Source of the DNA: Zygnema cylindricum
Lineage: Eukaryota > Streptophyta > Zygnematophyceae > Zygnematales > Zygnemataceae
Assembly (NCBI GenBank): GCA_037447655.1
Contig: JBBHKE010001687.1
Span: forward strand, 259,901-323,900
Length of the DNA stretch: 64,000 bases
Direction of reading: 5' to 3'
In this document: in pieces, positions 1-10,152 of the stretch
How positions within the stretch are numbered: the first letter of the stretch is position 1
How the letters are laid out: every line of letters starts with the position of its first letter
Notes under the pieces: generated by a model
The model's input: the letters and a program-made list of their open reading frames with translations, nothing else
Databases searched by the model: none
Told to the model about the DNA's origin: nothing
Program-made: the position numbers and the translations under genes

Positions 1-1430
1 TTAATAACTCGATAACAAAATAGGATAGCCAAAATGATTGTATTTTTATGTCTACAATAATGATTCGAATCATTTAATAAAGCTAACTATTGCGATAATG
101 CACCATTATTTCACTATATGTTAATATCCTACCTTGCCGGAAAAAATAAACAAACAATTTTATGACTGTAACAATTTGATATCTCGCTACGATAACAATC
201 ATATACCCACCAAGTTATTTCAACATGTATTATACATATGTATTGGATAATTTTTTTGTTTTCTAACATCATAACACTTCTTGCATCTCTATTTATTTTG
301 GTGAAATAAAAAGTAGTATTTTTTTGCTCAAAATGGTTCCACAACATGTCATTCAGACCACTCTTAGTATAGCATTTGGCTTCAACATTTTTTGTAGAGA
401 TACGTGGTTATTTTTCGATTTAAAAAACATTAAATGGCAAGATTAAACATCGAAAATGCTAACACTTAGCCTCGAAAATGAGCGATAAACTGGCGGTTTG
501 TCACATACGATGGCTCGATAATGAGATTTGATAACCATTGTCATGTTACCATATAATGTCAATATTATGATAAAAAAGATTATAAATACATTGTTGAAAG
601 TGAAGTTTTATTGCACTACATGCATCCCAAACTTTTATGTATCAACATAACCATACTTAAATAATGCTCATGAAAATAATGTGTGATATACGTAAAGATT
701 AGGTGTTGCGTAACGATAACCTCTACGAGACCACTATTTATTACGAATATAATTTATCATGCACTAGTATAGTAAATATGTTAAGTTGTCAAAGTTCACT
801 AAAGTGCACTATTTCGGAAAAAGTCCTCTCAAGTAGACTCTCCACGGAGGTAGTTGTTCCTACTGTTTCGTCCGTTTTTGCAAAAACTTGGCCAAGTGAA
901 ATCTTCCTAGTTTAAGGACCTCTATGCTAGGTAATTAGCAGAACGCTGATCGGGCGAATCCCACGACTTTGTTTTCTTTGTGTCCATAGTGAGGACAAAA
1001 AACTCCACCAAAGTGTATTATTTGGGCTTTAGCTTAAAAGAATGTTTCTCCATCGCCGTTTATTACGTTGTGGCTTCCAAAATATTGTTGCATATGTTTC
1101 AAACCATTTTTTAAATTTTATATGGCAAAGGCTTGAACACCTCTGTCTGAAAGGTATACGCAAAATTGTTTAACTTTGTTTGAAATTTTATCTCAACTTT
1201 AGCGAATTATTCGATGACTACTATTTATTCGATTTTTTTTCCATCAAGGCATATTTAGAAGGCGTTTTAGTGATTTACGAGGAAACATAAATAGATGTTA
1301 TTCAAAAACACTTTATTTTATGGTTTGATGTAGTGAAAAGGGTCAACATACAACGAAGGCGTTTGCGAATGGTTTGAAATTTAGTTATGATTCAATTTTT
1401 TTTTTGACTATCCTTTATTGCCTTGTGGCT
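1..1430. other. AT-rich stretch without a recognisable gene
   Basis: No convincing coding sequence on either strand; the short open frames have no domain signature. Roughly 440-670 resembles a dispersed repeat (R1) also present near 27.3, 44.5 and 45.0 kb. From about 1400 rightwards the sequence is the decayed 3' end of the gypsy element. Integrase for that element would be expected here on minus, but I cannot recognise it. Confidence 0.5.
440..670. repeat. Diverged copy of dispersed repeat R1
   Basis: This stretch shares the order of short blocks seen at 27470-27640 and 44540-44680: 'atgctaacacttagcct', then 'gataaccattgtcatg', then 'ttttattgcactacatgcat', then 'caacataaccata'. Similarity is patchy and by eye only, so this is the oldest-looking member. 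No terminal repeats or coding capacity were found, so the repeat class is unknown. Confidence 0.45.
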
Positions 1431-1479
1431 CACAATGGATCGTTGCCCACGTTTGAAAAGCACCTAAAATGGTTGAAAA

Positions 1480-1935
1480 AAGTTGAACGAATAAGCGGAA
1501 ACAAAGGGCAAGCTTCCCTGAAAGCTTATCGTTGGTCATCAACCAATGAAGGGGTTGATGGTCAGTTAGGAACGTGAATGGCTTGCCGTAAATATAATGT
1601 CGAAAATGGACAATACCCCATACCGCTGCGAGACATTCACCCTCGTAACTACTGTAATTCGATTCAGCTTGGTTATTGCTCCAGCTGGCTTATGCCACTA
1701 CGTATTCCTCTCCATTCAGCTCTCTTTGCGTTAAAATGGCTGCAATGCCAGGCTTCCCGAAGGTGGTTTGTAGGCAAAAGGGAAACTTGTGGTTATGAGG
1801 TCGAAGAATGGGAGCGCTGGAAAGGGCGGTTTTCAGTTTTTGAAACGCTTCTAATTGGGCGGGTCCCCTAACAAAAGGCACTTTCTTCTTGAGGAGGTCA
1901 TTGAGGGGAGAAGCAATTGTACTAAAATTTGGTAC
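1480..1935 (-). pseudogene. Ty3/gypsy RNase H remnant
   Basis: Following RT in the same orientation, 'SAPILRPHNHKFPFCLQTTF' and 'GIAAILTQ' correspond to the start of gypsy RNase H (the usual D-A-S is degraded to Q-T-T). After the stop at 1690, another frame gives 'ECLAAVWGIVHFRHYIYGK' and 'FTFLTDHQPLHWLM' (about 1650-1540), the E and D-H-x-A/P-L signatures of this domain. Similarity fades near 1490, so the tail is lost. It would degrade the RNA strand of the hybrid; this copy is inactive. Confidence 0.8.
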
Positions 1936-1939
1936 AAAT

Positions 1940-2748
1940 CGTCGGGAATAATTGGCTAGTCTAAGAAAGGCCCTCAAACTGGTGAGACCGGTAGGTGCCG
2001 GCAGCTTGGTAATTGCCTCTACTTTTGCTTCGAGAGGAGTGATGCCCTCGGCCGAGATAAAATGACCAAGGTAAGGCACTCCCTCGGTTCCAAAGGTACA
2101 TTTGGCCGGGTGACATTTCAGGCCGACTTTCTTTAATTCCGAGAGGACCCATTCGATGTGGCGGGCATGTTCCTCTACCGTTGCGGAAGCAATTATCAAG
2201 TTGTCTATATAACATCTCGCAAATTTGCATCCCCCAAGTACCGAATCCATGACATTTTGGAACACATGGCGTTTTTGAGTCCAAAAGGCATTACTGCCCA
2301 CTCCCATCTATCATCACTACCCTAAAAAGCCGTTTTATGGCGATCCTTTTCCTTAATCTCGATTTGATTAAACCCTTGACGTAAGTCAAGAATACTAAAA
2401 AATTTGGCTCCACCCACATGATCAAATATTTCCTCCGCGAGAGGCATGGGGTGTCGATCTTGTACTGTCCGAGCATTTAGCTCTCGGTACTCTCCACACA
2501 TCCTACACTCCGTAAAGTTCCCCTCCAAATATTTATTTCGGGGCATGACGGTGGTAGCGACGAAAGTAGAGTCCAACCGATAGATAAGTCCGACTTCTTC
2601 CAATTCAACACATCGTTTATCCACCATTTCTCATTTTGTTTCCGACAGGCGGTGGTCCGCTTGAAGATAGGCCGATCGTCTTCCTCATCAATCGACATTC
2701 TATATGTGGAATGACGTCCTATATCATTCATCGAGAAAGCAAAAGTGT
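1940..2748 (-). pseudogene. Ty3/gypsy reverse transcriptase (frameshifted)
   Basis: The N-terminal part reads 'MNDIGRHSTYRMSIDEEDD' (about 2731-2675), then 'EEVGLIYRLDSTF', and the palm motif 'FSILDLRQGFNQIEIKEKD' at about 2400-2345, which supplies the first catalytic Asp. After a frameshift near 2310 the frame continues with 'VFQNVMDSVL' and 'RCYIDNLIIAS', where the expected Y-x-D-D is Y-I-D-N, so the last catalytic Asp is lost. 'LKCHPAKCTFG', 'YLGHFIS' and 'NYSRRFVPNFS' follow, all classic Ty3/gypsy thumb and connection motifs. RT copies the element RNA into DNA in the particle. The stop positions and the altered catalytic box show it is dead. Confidence 0.9.
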
Positions 2749-3594
2749 CTATGTGACAAAAACCGTGTCACTAAGCAATTCAGGTTCCGAAGGGGTCAAA
2801 CTGGTACCGAATTTCCACTTCCGGTCCTCCAGGCTTTTAATGGTTAAAGCTTCCATGGCTTGAGCAAACGCCAATTGTTCATTGGCAATGAGATATTTGC
2901 CTAACTCGTACGATATTAGGGCTTGCTGAAGGCAATTCACCCAGTGGTGCCAGCTACGAGTCGGAAATGTAACTATCCAATGCGGTGCAGAACCGAGAAA
3001 CGGTAGAACTATGGATTGAACGGCAATATAGGCCGAAATTCCCCAAGACATATGACTGGGGTTGAGGAAATCATGGATAGAGATGTCTTTAACCGATTGT
3101 ACGTGGGAAGGGAAAAGAAAAAACTGAAATGGATTTCCTTTGAGACTATGAGAGGTGCGAGAGGAAGCATGACGTGAAGGTGCAGCCGTATTCCCCCCCC
3201 CAACTAGTTGCAAGGGGTGATTCTGTGCGTAGCGACCAGCTGGAAGGCCGAGACCTAAGACAAATGATAAAGATTGTGGGTCCATGACCCTACCCAACAA
3301 AGTAAAACGCTGTCTATCTGAAAGGCCGGGGGCTGCAGTAGTGCCTGGTATAAAATTCATAAGATGCTCCCGTTCTGTGGCAGTAGGCTCCACTAACTCT
3401 GTGGCAGTAGGCTCCACTAACTCTCCAGTGATATTATTTCGCAACATTCCTGGACGGTTATGAGAGTATGCATGTGAATTAGGATAAGACACTAAAGTAG
3501 GAAGTACCTTGAGTGGTTGACAGAGTACATTAATATTGTAAGTCGGAGGGTGGTCTATTTGGACACATGACTGGACTTGGTGAAAGGGAAGCAA
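2749..3594 (-). pseudogene. Open frame joining the methyltransferase C-terminus to the RT region
   Basis: A 281-codon frame is open without stops. Its first third is the end of the methyltransferase (motifs IX-X, see that entry). The remainder, about 3240-2749, is a hydrophobic/aromatic stretch ('HDFLNPSHMSWGISAY', 'WHHWVNCLQQALISYEL') ending with 'ALTIKSLEDRKWKFG'. It has no motif I recognise and probably links methyltransferase to RT or is a degenerate connection domain. Because one frame spans both parts, the methyltransferase was evidently expressed as part of the polyprotein rather than lying beside the element by chance. Confidence 0.6.
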
Positions 3595-4224
3595 AGCGAT
3601 CTTAATGTCTGTAGTGGGAGGTCTTACTAAAAATTAGCCTCACGAAGACGACCAACATCGATGAGGTAAGTCCATTTGGAACGAATGTGATGTGCAAGGG
3701 ACCCATGCCGAGCGGCATCGATAATTAGAGGGGGTCCAATTAGGTGTTTATGCGCTTATAGTCTGCCAAAACTGTAGGTCGTGGATCATTATAAGCGGCG
3801 ACATTCTCTAAAATGTATGCGACTAGCCTGGCCATGGTTTGAAGAAGATGAAAGACCCTCAAAAGCTCAAAAAACAATTTTGTTCGGGGATTAGGACCTT
3901 TGCCGGCCCAAGACATGCCTTGACATTCCCACCCCCCGAAAACAAGGTCTATCGGTCGGACATTTCGTAGATGATGGTTACAAAGGATGCGTATGTCTTG
4001 TGGGAGAGCTGGGTGCATGTGTAGAAATGCTAACTTGGGAAACAATTGTGGATATTGCGATCGAAAAGATTACATTGGTGTAACTGTGCCTTTTTAGCTA
4101 CTGCATCTATTTCTACCGCATAGTAGTGACGAATGAGGAGACCATTCTGTAAACATGCTAATTTTGAATTTCCAATCCCAAGGAATAGGCCTAAAAAAAC
4201 GACCCCGTCTGTATGAGGATTCAA
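3240..4224 (-). pseudogene. C5 cytosine DNA methyltransferase domain (DNMT3-like layout)
   Basis: Canonical C5-methyltransferase motifs appear in order on minus. Motif I, the SAM-binding loop, is 'VVFLGLFLGIGNSK' (about 4200-4155), followed by 'AVEIDAVAKKA'. Motif IV with the catalytic Cys is 'DLVFGGWECQGMS' (about 3955-3910); the usual Pro before Cys is replaced by Glu. 'NPRTKLFFEL' then resembles the GT/RLFFE segment of DNMT3-type enzymes. Motif VI 'YILENVAAY' is at about 3810-3780. A motif VIII-like 'ARHGSLAHHIRSKWTYL' is at about 3715-3665. Motifs IX-X end with 'EREHLMNFIPG' and 'SDRQRFTLLGRVMD' (about 3360-3270). Frameshifts near 4055 and 3740 and double stops near 3628 break it. The target-recognition region between VIII and IX is short. 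A 24-base unit is duplicated in tandem at about 3374-3425, giving the repeated ELVEPTAT. Confidence 0.85.
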
Positions 4225-4239
4225 GTGTACTGACTTTCA

Positions 4240-5239
4240 ATTGATAGGAAGGAAACTCGAAGGATCGGTTGCAACGGAAGGTACAGGAGAGATAGGTGTT
4301 GATGGTATAGATAATCTGGACTTATAAATATTTTCAAATGTGTGAGAATTGACAAGAAAACCGGGCTCCTCAAAGAGCTCGGGTAAGGGAGAAATATCTG
4401 GTATGATTTTTTCGGCCGAAAGGGAGTGGAAAATTTCCTCCCCAACGGAGTTCCCCAAAAATGCGGGGAGAGCCGTAGCCGCGTGAGCTATAATGGGCAA
4501 AGGTCGGCGGACTGAAATGAGAGGGAGGCAGATTTTGCACTCCGGAAAGTGTGTCGGTCGATAAGAGAATGTTTGGTCGTGCATGTCCACGCCACCACCA
4601 ATTCGGAATATACCGTCTTGACCTACCAAACACACATAGACGTTACATTTAGTGAGAAATGCTCTGACGATAATTTCAACGGACTCATTTTTCGGTTCCT
4701 TTCTGAAACCGAAAGATGAGCGGGTCTTTTGTGATTCCGAGGACCTGCTCCATGGTCTCGGCCGAAGTAAGAAGGCGGGTAGCTGTCGCCTGAAGCTTGT
4801 CTGCTGTCAGACCAAGCTTGAGCGCAAATCCAGTTCCGAGGATCATGGGTTTTGCCTCGGTGTCCATGAAAGGAAGAGTGGGGTGAACACCATTCACTGA
4901 GAATGATCTCCAAGAGCTATCAAGGAAACTGATATGGGGATCGAGATTACGACGCTCTTCCATAGTAACCGGTTGAACCGATGAGAGACTGCGGTTTAAC
5001 TGCAGAGCCCTCAAAGCGGCTGCTGCTGCGACCTCATCAACGAGGGGAAGGGCTTTCGGTACATCCTCCATCATCCCTGAAAGAATACTTAATCGCTCCT
5101 TCACCTGATGAGCCTCGTGAATAGTGCCATTGAATATGGTCAGTGCCTCCGCCGCGATGGTAGAGGCCGTTTCTAGAAGAGGAGGCCGAGGCTCTTTTGC
5201 AAATGAGAGTGGGACACACAAATTTTGTATTTTGCCCAC
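4240..5239 (-). pseudogene. Retropepsin-like protease segment of the gypsy element
   Basis: An Ala/Leu-rich helical stretch (5210-4990) is followed at about 4880-4850 by 'DTEAKPMILG', which matches the D-T-G-A active-site region of retroviral-type aspartic proteases in position and context, with Glu replacing the expected Gly. It is followed by a typical 'FALKLGLTADKL'. The frame stops near 4685. A second readable frame (4635-4237) contains a Gly-rich 'GIFRIGGGVD' and probably holds the distal half of the protease plus a linker to the methyltransferase. The Asp is present, but the substitution and stops make activity very unlikely. Protease identity is inferred from motif plus position between gag and RT. 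Confidence 0.6.
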
Positions 5240-6240
5240 TCAGTTATGGTCTGCTGAGCCCTTATCAAATGTAGCTAACCGTTGATGGACGGTGGAATCT
5301 CGATGGGTTCGTCCAGCCAACCACGGCATGTGGACAACGGTCCTAGCAATCCCAGTAAATTGGGGTTTCATTTCCGCCATGAAAGCTGCAAATTGCTCTT
5401 TCATCATGGCCGCCATTGTGGCTTCAAACTCGGCCTTCTCTCTCTCTACGAGAGATCTTAGGAGGAGCTTCCTCTTTGTCGGTCTCCTTAGGCAGAGTGA
5501 CTGGTTGCGCAGAACGGCCGAAATTTTGCCATTATTTATCTTATTTTGATAACTGAAATTGGGGTCCTTGATGTGGAACCGATAGACATAATGTCCCTTT
5601 TGGTGGCAATGAGTGCAAGCGACCGCCTTGTCAGGACACATGCGGGCATCGTGCTCGGTTTTCCACATCGGAAACACATTCGATTTCGGGGACTAACGGG
5701 TGGAGTTCCCATGGCTGGCGTCATCTGGGGCCTATTGGGAGGCCATGGGTTTCTAAGTGGAGGAGGAGATGGATTAGCCGGTTCCCTGTGAGGAGGTTTG
5801 GACCGCTCATGGATGTCCCACCCCGATTTCTGCATCTCATACTCTACCTCATATTGAGCCGCTTGCTCAAAGGTGAATTTCAGTCCATTCATCTGGCTGA
5901 GGTGGTTTTGGATAAACCTGGTTTTTGATAAACCTAGTTTTGGATAAACCTGTTTGATGGACCTGGAAACTCTTCCACAAATTTCTTGACAGCCTCGGAC
6001 TTGAGGTCCGGTAATGCCTCTCGCAGAGTTTCTATCGAGCTTGCAAGGCAGGAGCAGTTTCACCTGGCCTACGCTCGAAGTTTATCAACTCTTTCATGTG
6101 ATCCGGATTTTGCATTCGGTACTTTTCTTTGAAGCCATGTCGTAAAAGGGAGGATGTGCTGGTTGTGCCAAAGTTGGGCTGGCAAGGAACCTACGGGTGT
6201 GAAGAGTTGGAAAGGTTTCCTCCGGAAAGTCTTATTCAGT
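5240..6240 (-). pseudogene. gag of the methyltransferase gypsy element (frameshifted)
   Basis: The capsid-like part (about 6240-5880) contains 'KEKYRMQNPDHMKEL' followed by a run typical of retrotransposon gag, with a frameshift near 6060 and another near 5940, where a short tandem duplication ('tttggataaacctggtttttgat') disrupts the frame. A Pro-rich linker (about 5800-5720) leads to a zinc knuckle beginning CFRCGK, broken by a frameshift near 5650, and then a second CTHCHQKGHY cluster. A Glu/Met-rich helical stretch follows at about 5460-5340. The last readable frame stops at 5240. Gag would package the element RNA in virus-like particles. No single start codon can be trusted. Confidence 0.7.
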
Positions 6241-7254
6241 CCCCTCTAGGTATGACCTAGATGAAACCGAGGACAATGATGACGTGGATGTCAGACCAGA
6301 CCGCACTGACAACGATCAACGATTCGCAACCGGATCGGATGTGGTCAACGATTTGGGAAAATCCGAAAGATGTAACTGCGAATGATGATAAAATGTACCA
6401 CCTCGGGTGGACCCGGATTGATAAGGAAGGTTATCCCAATCCGTGTGCAAAAGACAAAGGGGAAAATCCTGACTACAATAGTGAAATGTTCTAAACGGCC
6501 TGACCGAGATGCAACACGTGTCACACCAATCCACACTCGTACAATCAGCTCACGCAGCCACTATCAAGATCATGTGGTCAGATCTATCAAAAAGTCTGAA
6601 AAAACCTCTACCCTGCGAACAAGGGGCAAGGCCGAAGAGCCAGATCTATAAACAAGCAGGCAGCTATCCAAGCACCTTTCGGTGCAGATCTAAAGCAACA
6701 CAATGAGAAAAAGGCTTATGTAGGGCCATCCATGGCCAGATCTAGAAAGCAATTCCACACCAGATAGTCACTAGAAAACTTCAAGGCCACTCAGGGCCAA
6801 ATAGCATGCAGGGAAAACATAAAAAATGCTAATGCTGAATCACAAAGGTTCTAATCAAAACTGATCCACACTGGTCCCCGAAACGAGTGTCCAAACTATA
6901 ACTGAATGCTCTTGCACTCGCAAGGCATCGACTACCTACAAACACTTTTAATACTGTGGTGAGTAGTAAAAGTGAACCGGACTATGCAAAGCTCGCGAAT
7001 GTGATCCGCTCCGAAATTCGCTCCGAGCAACGTCTCCAAAAGTGACCCTCTGCGAGACTCTCGGTAACGTGAAGATGTACACCGTGGAATGTCAGACGAC
7101 AAGTTGAAGGACAAAAGAAGGTGCCGGTAGAAGAAAAATAACAAATAAGGAACACAAATACGATATATAGGAAAAGTGCGTTAGAATAAAGTCAGTGGCT
7201 TCTCAAACTCCAGATATACAGCCAAACCTGTGACCACAATAATCTAAAGCCAGC

Positions 7255-7445
7255 AGCAAACCCTAATTCCACTTGAAAAACCCTAATTCCAACACCAAAC
7301 CCTAATTCCCGACAGCCAAAACTCAAAATTTGCAGCTAAGGAATAGAAGGATACCGACCTAAGGACTAAAATCAAAAGGAATAAGCCTTAAATTTGCTGC
7401 AACCCTAATTCTCCAGCCAAAACCCTAAATCTGCATCTAAATCCT
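7255..7445 (+). repeat. Cluster of AACCCTAA telobox-like motifs
   Basis: AACCCTAA occurs repeatedly (for example near 7258, 7280, 7302, 7402, 7423) in an irregularly spaced array, often as AAACCCTAATTCC. This is the plant-type telomere unit CCCTAAA in degenerate form. The spacing is not tandem, so it is more like a promoter telobox cluster or diverged leader repeat than true telomere DNA. Confidence 0.5.
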
Positions 7446-8569
7446 AATTTTGAAGATTTTCTCTAAATGTGCTGCCGAATTTATGTTTTACACTACAGCC
7501 AAGAAATAGTGTGGCAGCAGAATAAGAGACAAAGATTGAAAGAAAGAAATAGCGGAAAACTAAAAATATAATGTTTTTTATTTATATAAAATAAATTTTA
7601 TATTTTTAGGAGAATTTAGTTTTTTTTTTTAGTTTTACAGAAAATAATACTAAGCCTCGAGGTAGCCACTAGGCTCTCGGGTCTTCAACATACTCTTTAC
7701 AAGTGTTATATCATAATGAAAGCAACAAAGCAAAATAAACACTTCCAACCAAACCAAGAAATTCGGATTCGGTAAAAAGGGGCACTTTTACAAGACAACC
7801 GAAATGCCACACAATCAAATACACTGAAACAAACCGTCCAGCAATCCGGAGAACAACACAGCCCAATACAAGGTGCCACGCCTCAAGCCTCCACTCGACC
7901 AATCGCCAAAAAGACAAATTTGGAGTGAAACCTTTCGGACTTGGCCGAATCCGTGTGGATTAAAAACGAGGCAGAACACAATGAGAGAAAAACCTGTTTG
8001 CTAACTAGCATCTATTACTAGCTAACAAGAAGAAAATTAAATACTGGGCAATCGGTGGCAAGGAGGAAGCAAGAAAACAGCTCCACTGCCATGAGAAAAT
8101 TATTGTCCGAAAACTAAATTCTCTAAGTCTAAGAATTAGCCTAAGTAAGACTAAGCTAAGCCTAGCGCGAAACTAGCCTATGTCTAGTCTTCTTTACATG
8201 AATGAAACTACTTAAGATGTTGGCCATTAGGCAGCCAACATCGTTTGCGATACGTCTAACAAAATCCACAATCCAAGGGTAAAAACCCTTCCTATCTAAG
8301 GGTGTGCGTGAACCTACGTGGGTTCACGACTTAAATGCGCACCAATGAGAAAGCGCCAGCAAAACGCCCATCGTACATATCATTTGTACGTCGCCAAAGT
8401 CCACTTGAAGTGAAAAAGTACCAACGAAATCGAAGGTACAGGTGAAACCGAAAGTTCATAGGAAACGCCAGGTACAAATGAAATCCACAATCGTACTCCA
8501 AAATCGCCTACCTACGAAATGAAACGAAACAAAAGTACACACAAAATTATTACATATTCAATCAGACGT

Positions 8570-8750
8570 GTACGTGAATCGCGTACATGTCACAAATAAG
8601 TGAACCAGCGTGAAATTGCAAGTGCGAATGAAACTCATAAATGCGTGCCAAAATATCGTGTGTGCGAGAATGATATCATGCGCTGGTGCACAATATCGTG
8701 TGTGCGTGCGAAATATCGTGCGCATATGCAAAACATCGTGCCCGCGTGCA
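8570..8750 (+). repeat. Degenerate short tandem units (ATATCGTGTGTGCG type)
   Basis: The motif 'atatcgtg' followed by T/C/G-G-rich 6-10 bases recurs at about 8652, 8692, 8710 and 8730 with flanking 'gtgcg'. The units are imperfect and about 20-40 bases apart. They begin right where the adjacent copia element loses its reverse transcriptase, so this may be filler at the truncation breakpoint. Confidence 0.4.
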
Positions 8751-8789
8751 GCCGATACCATGGGGCATGACATTTGAGGCCAATTTTTC

Positions 8790-9877
8790 TCATTTGTTTG
8801 CATGTTCATGGATGTATGCTCGGCTCCCAAACACTTTCAGCTGAGAAATGGCTGGTCTGAATCCATGCCATTTCTCAAACGGAGTTGCATTCCCTAATGC
8901 AGATGTTGGACATCTATTGCGCAGGTACACTCCTGTGCATATTGCCTCCCCCCAAAATTTGGAGCTTGTTTGATGAGTGGCCATCATGCTGAGCGTCATT
9001 TTGTTAAGTGTGCGATTCATTCGTTCGGCGACACCATTCTGCTGAGGTGTGCCTAGAGCTGCTAGTTGATGTTCGATTCCTTCAGAGGTAAGGAAACTCT
9101 TAAACTCGGAGGATAGGTACTCCCCTCCATTATCGCTTCTCAAACCGATTATGGAATTTCCATGTTTCTTTCAGCCATAGCTTTGTATTGCTTGAAGCAT
9201 TTGAATACCTCACTTTTTTGCTTGAGTAGGTAGATGTGGGTCATCCTTGAGTAGTCGTCAATGGAAGGAACAACAAATCTCTTTCCACTGCAGGATTTGA
9301 CCTTGGTTGGTCCCCACACGTTTGAGTGAACAAGTTCAAGTGGCTGAGTAGCTCGTCTTCTTCCGTCTTGGGGAAAAGGGAGACGGTGCGATTTTCCCGA
9401 TTTGCAGCCACGACATGGATAATGTGAGTCAGTCACACTGTTGAGTCTTAGTTCATGAACAAGCTGTCCTTTGACTAGTTTTCTCATACCATTTGTATGC
9501 AAATGTCCCAGTGTGCGATGCCACAGCATTTGATTGTAGCTAGGCGTTTTGGAATCTTGTTCTGTCTTTATTGGCATTTCAGACTTCTCGACTAACATTT
9601 CCGGTTCCTCTCCATGTGGAGATTGTACATTAGGTGGATTCTCTCTACTTGATTTTGGGAGAACTGCGCTTGCGACAAGTGCGAGACCTCTGGGTTTTGG
9701 ATTGCACTTCAAAAAATAGGTTCTGTCTACCATTCGTTCACCTTCTGCAATTGTGACACCACCTTGCATGAGTTTGATTTTTCCATGCTTCTGCCAAACT
9801 GGAGTAATACCATTGTCCTCAGCTTGAGGAATAGAGTATAGATTTATTTTGAAGGAGGGAACATAGAGCACGTTCAT
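8790..9877 (-). pseudogene. copia integrase with pre-integrase domain, family A copy 1
   Basis: The 242-codon part (9877-9149) contains 'MLWHRTLGHLHTNGMRK' and 'CRGCKSGKSHRLPFP', forming the H-H-C-C zinc domain, then 'LVHSNVWGP' where the first catalytic Asp is replaced by Asn, and 'FVVPSIDDYSRMTHIYLL'. After a frameshift at about 9146 the second part (9143-8790) starts 'MRSDNGGEYLSSEF' with the second catalytic Asp and 'GTPQQNGVAERMNRTL' with the catalytic Glu, then 'FWGEAICTGVYLRNRCP' and 'LKVFGSRAYIHEH'. Truncated before the GIFVGY-type tail. Integrase inserts the cDNA; a D-to-N change plus frameshift make it inactive. Confidence 0.92.
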
Positions 9878-9889
9878 AATGGTTCGTGA

Positions 9890-10093
9890 TTAGATTCGGC
9901 CATCAACTAACGCCTCTATTTCGATGTCTCTTTTTCTTGTGGCATGTGCGCTGTGGTTGTCTCCCATGAAGATCTGCGATGGAGCGATTTCACGAAAGTT
10001 GGAAAACCACTCTAGCCTGAAACACATGAGCTCAGATGCACCAGTGTCCACCATCCAGTGGTCATTGTTGTTCGCGATGGAGGACGCCATCAC
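9890..10093 (-). pseudogene. copia aspartic protease, family A copy 1
   Basis: Short open segment with 'HWMVDTGASELMCF', the D-T-G-A catalytic signature of copia proteases, followed by 'FSNFREIAPSQIFMGDNHSA' as in other family members. The active-site triad is intact. It stops at 9890 after 'EALVDGRI', where a frameshift moves into the 'NVLYVPSFKINLYS' segment of the next entry, the normal C-terminal half of the copia protease. It would cleave the polyprotein. Confidence 0.88.
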
Positions 10094-10152
10094 TGCTTGT
10101 GAGGTGACGATCTCCTTCCCCTTTCCCTTCCCCTTTTTAAATTTTGTCTCGT

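Larger units (their letters stand above)
1430..6250 (-). mobile_element. Decayed Ty3/gypsy retrotransposon carrying a cytosine-5 DNA methyltransferase
   Basis: Read on minus from 6.25 kb the order is gag with zinc knuckles, aspartic protease-like segment, cytosine methyltransferase, reverse transcriptase, RNase H. Spacing and orientation are continuous over 4.8 kb, so I treat it as one element. It is interrupted by several frameshifts and stops and the RT catalytic motif is altered, so this copy is not functional. Integrase and both LTRs are not recognisable; the left end runs into AT-rich sequence. Ty3/gypsy membership rests on RT and RNase H motifs and the pro-RT-RH order. Retroelements with captured cytosine methyltransferases have been reported in a few algae and dinoflagellates; here it lies between protease and RT. 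Confidence 0.82.
6250..8789. other. Non-coding region between two retroelements
   Basis: No gene recognised in 2.5 kb. Roughly 6250-6900 carries four copies of CAGATCTA spaced about 45-90 bases and may be the 5' leader or LTR of the gypsy element. 7255-7445 is a telobox-like cluster (listed separately). 7560-7700 is very AT-rich. 8100-8190 is rich in CTAAG repeats. 8570-8750 holds short degenerate tandem units. I could not define LTR ends for the gypsy element here. Confidence 0.4.

Noticed and set aside
3240-4224. The methyltransferase as an independent host gene
   Set aside because: No introns, same strand and continuous with gag-pro and RT, an open frame links it to the RT side, and the domain order is that of a polyprotein.
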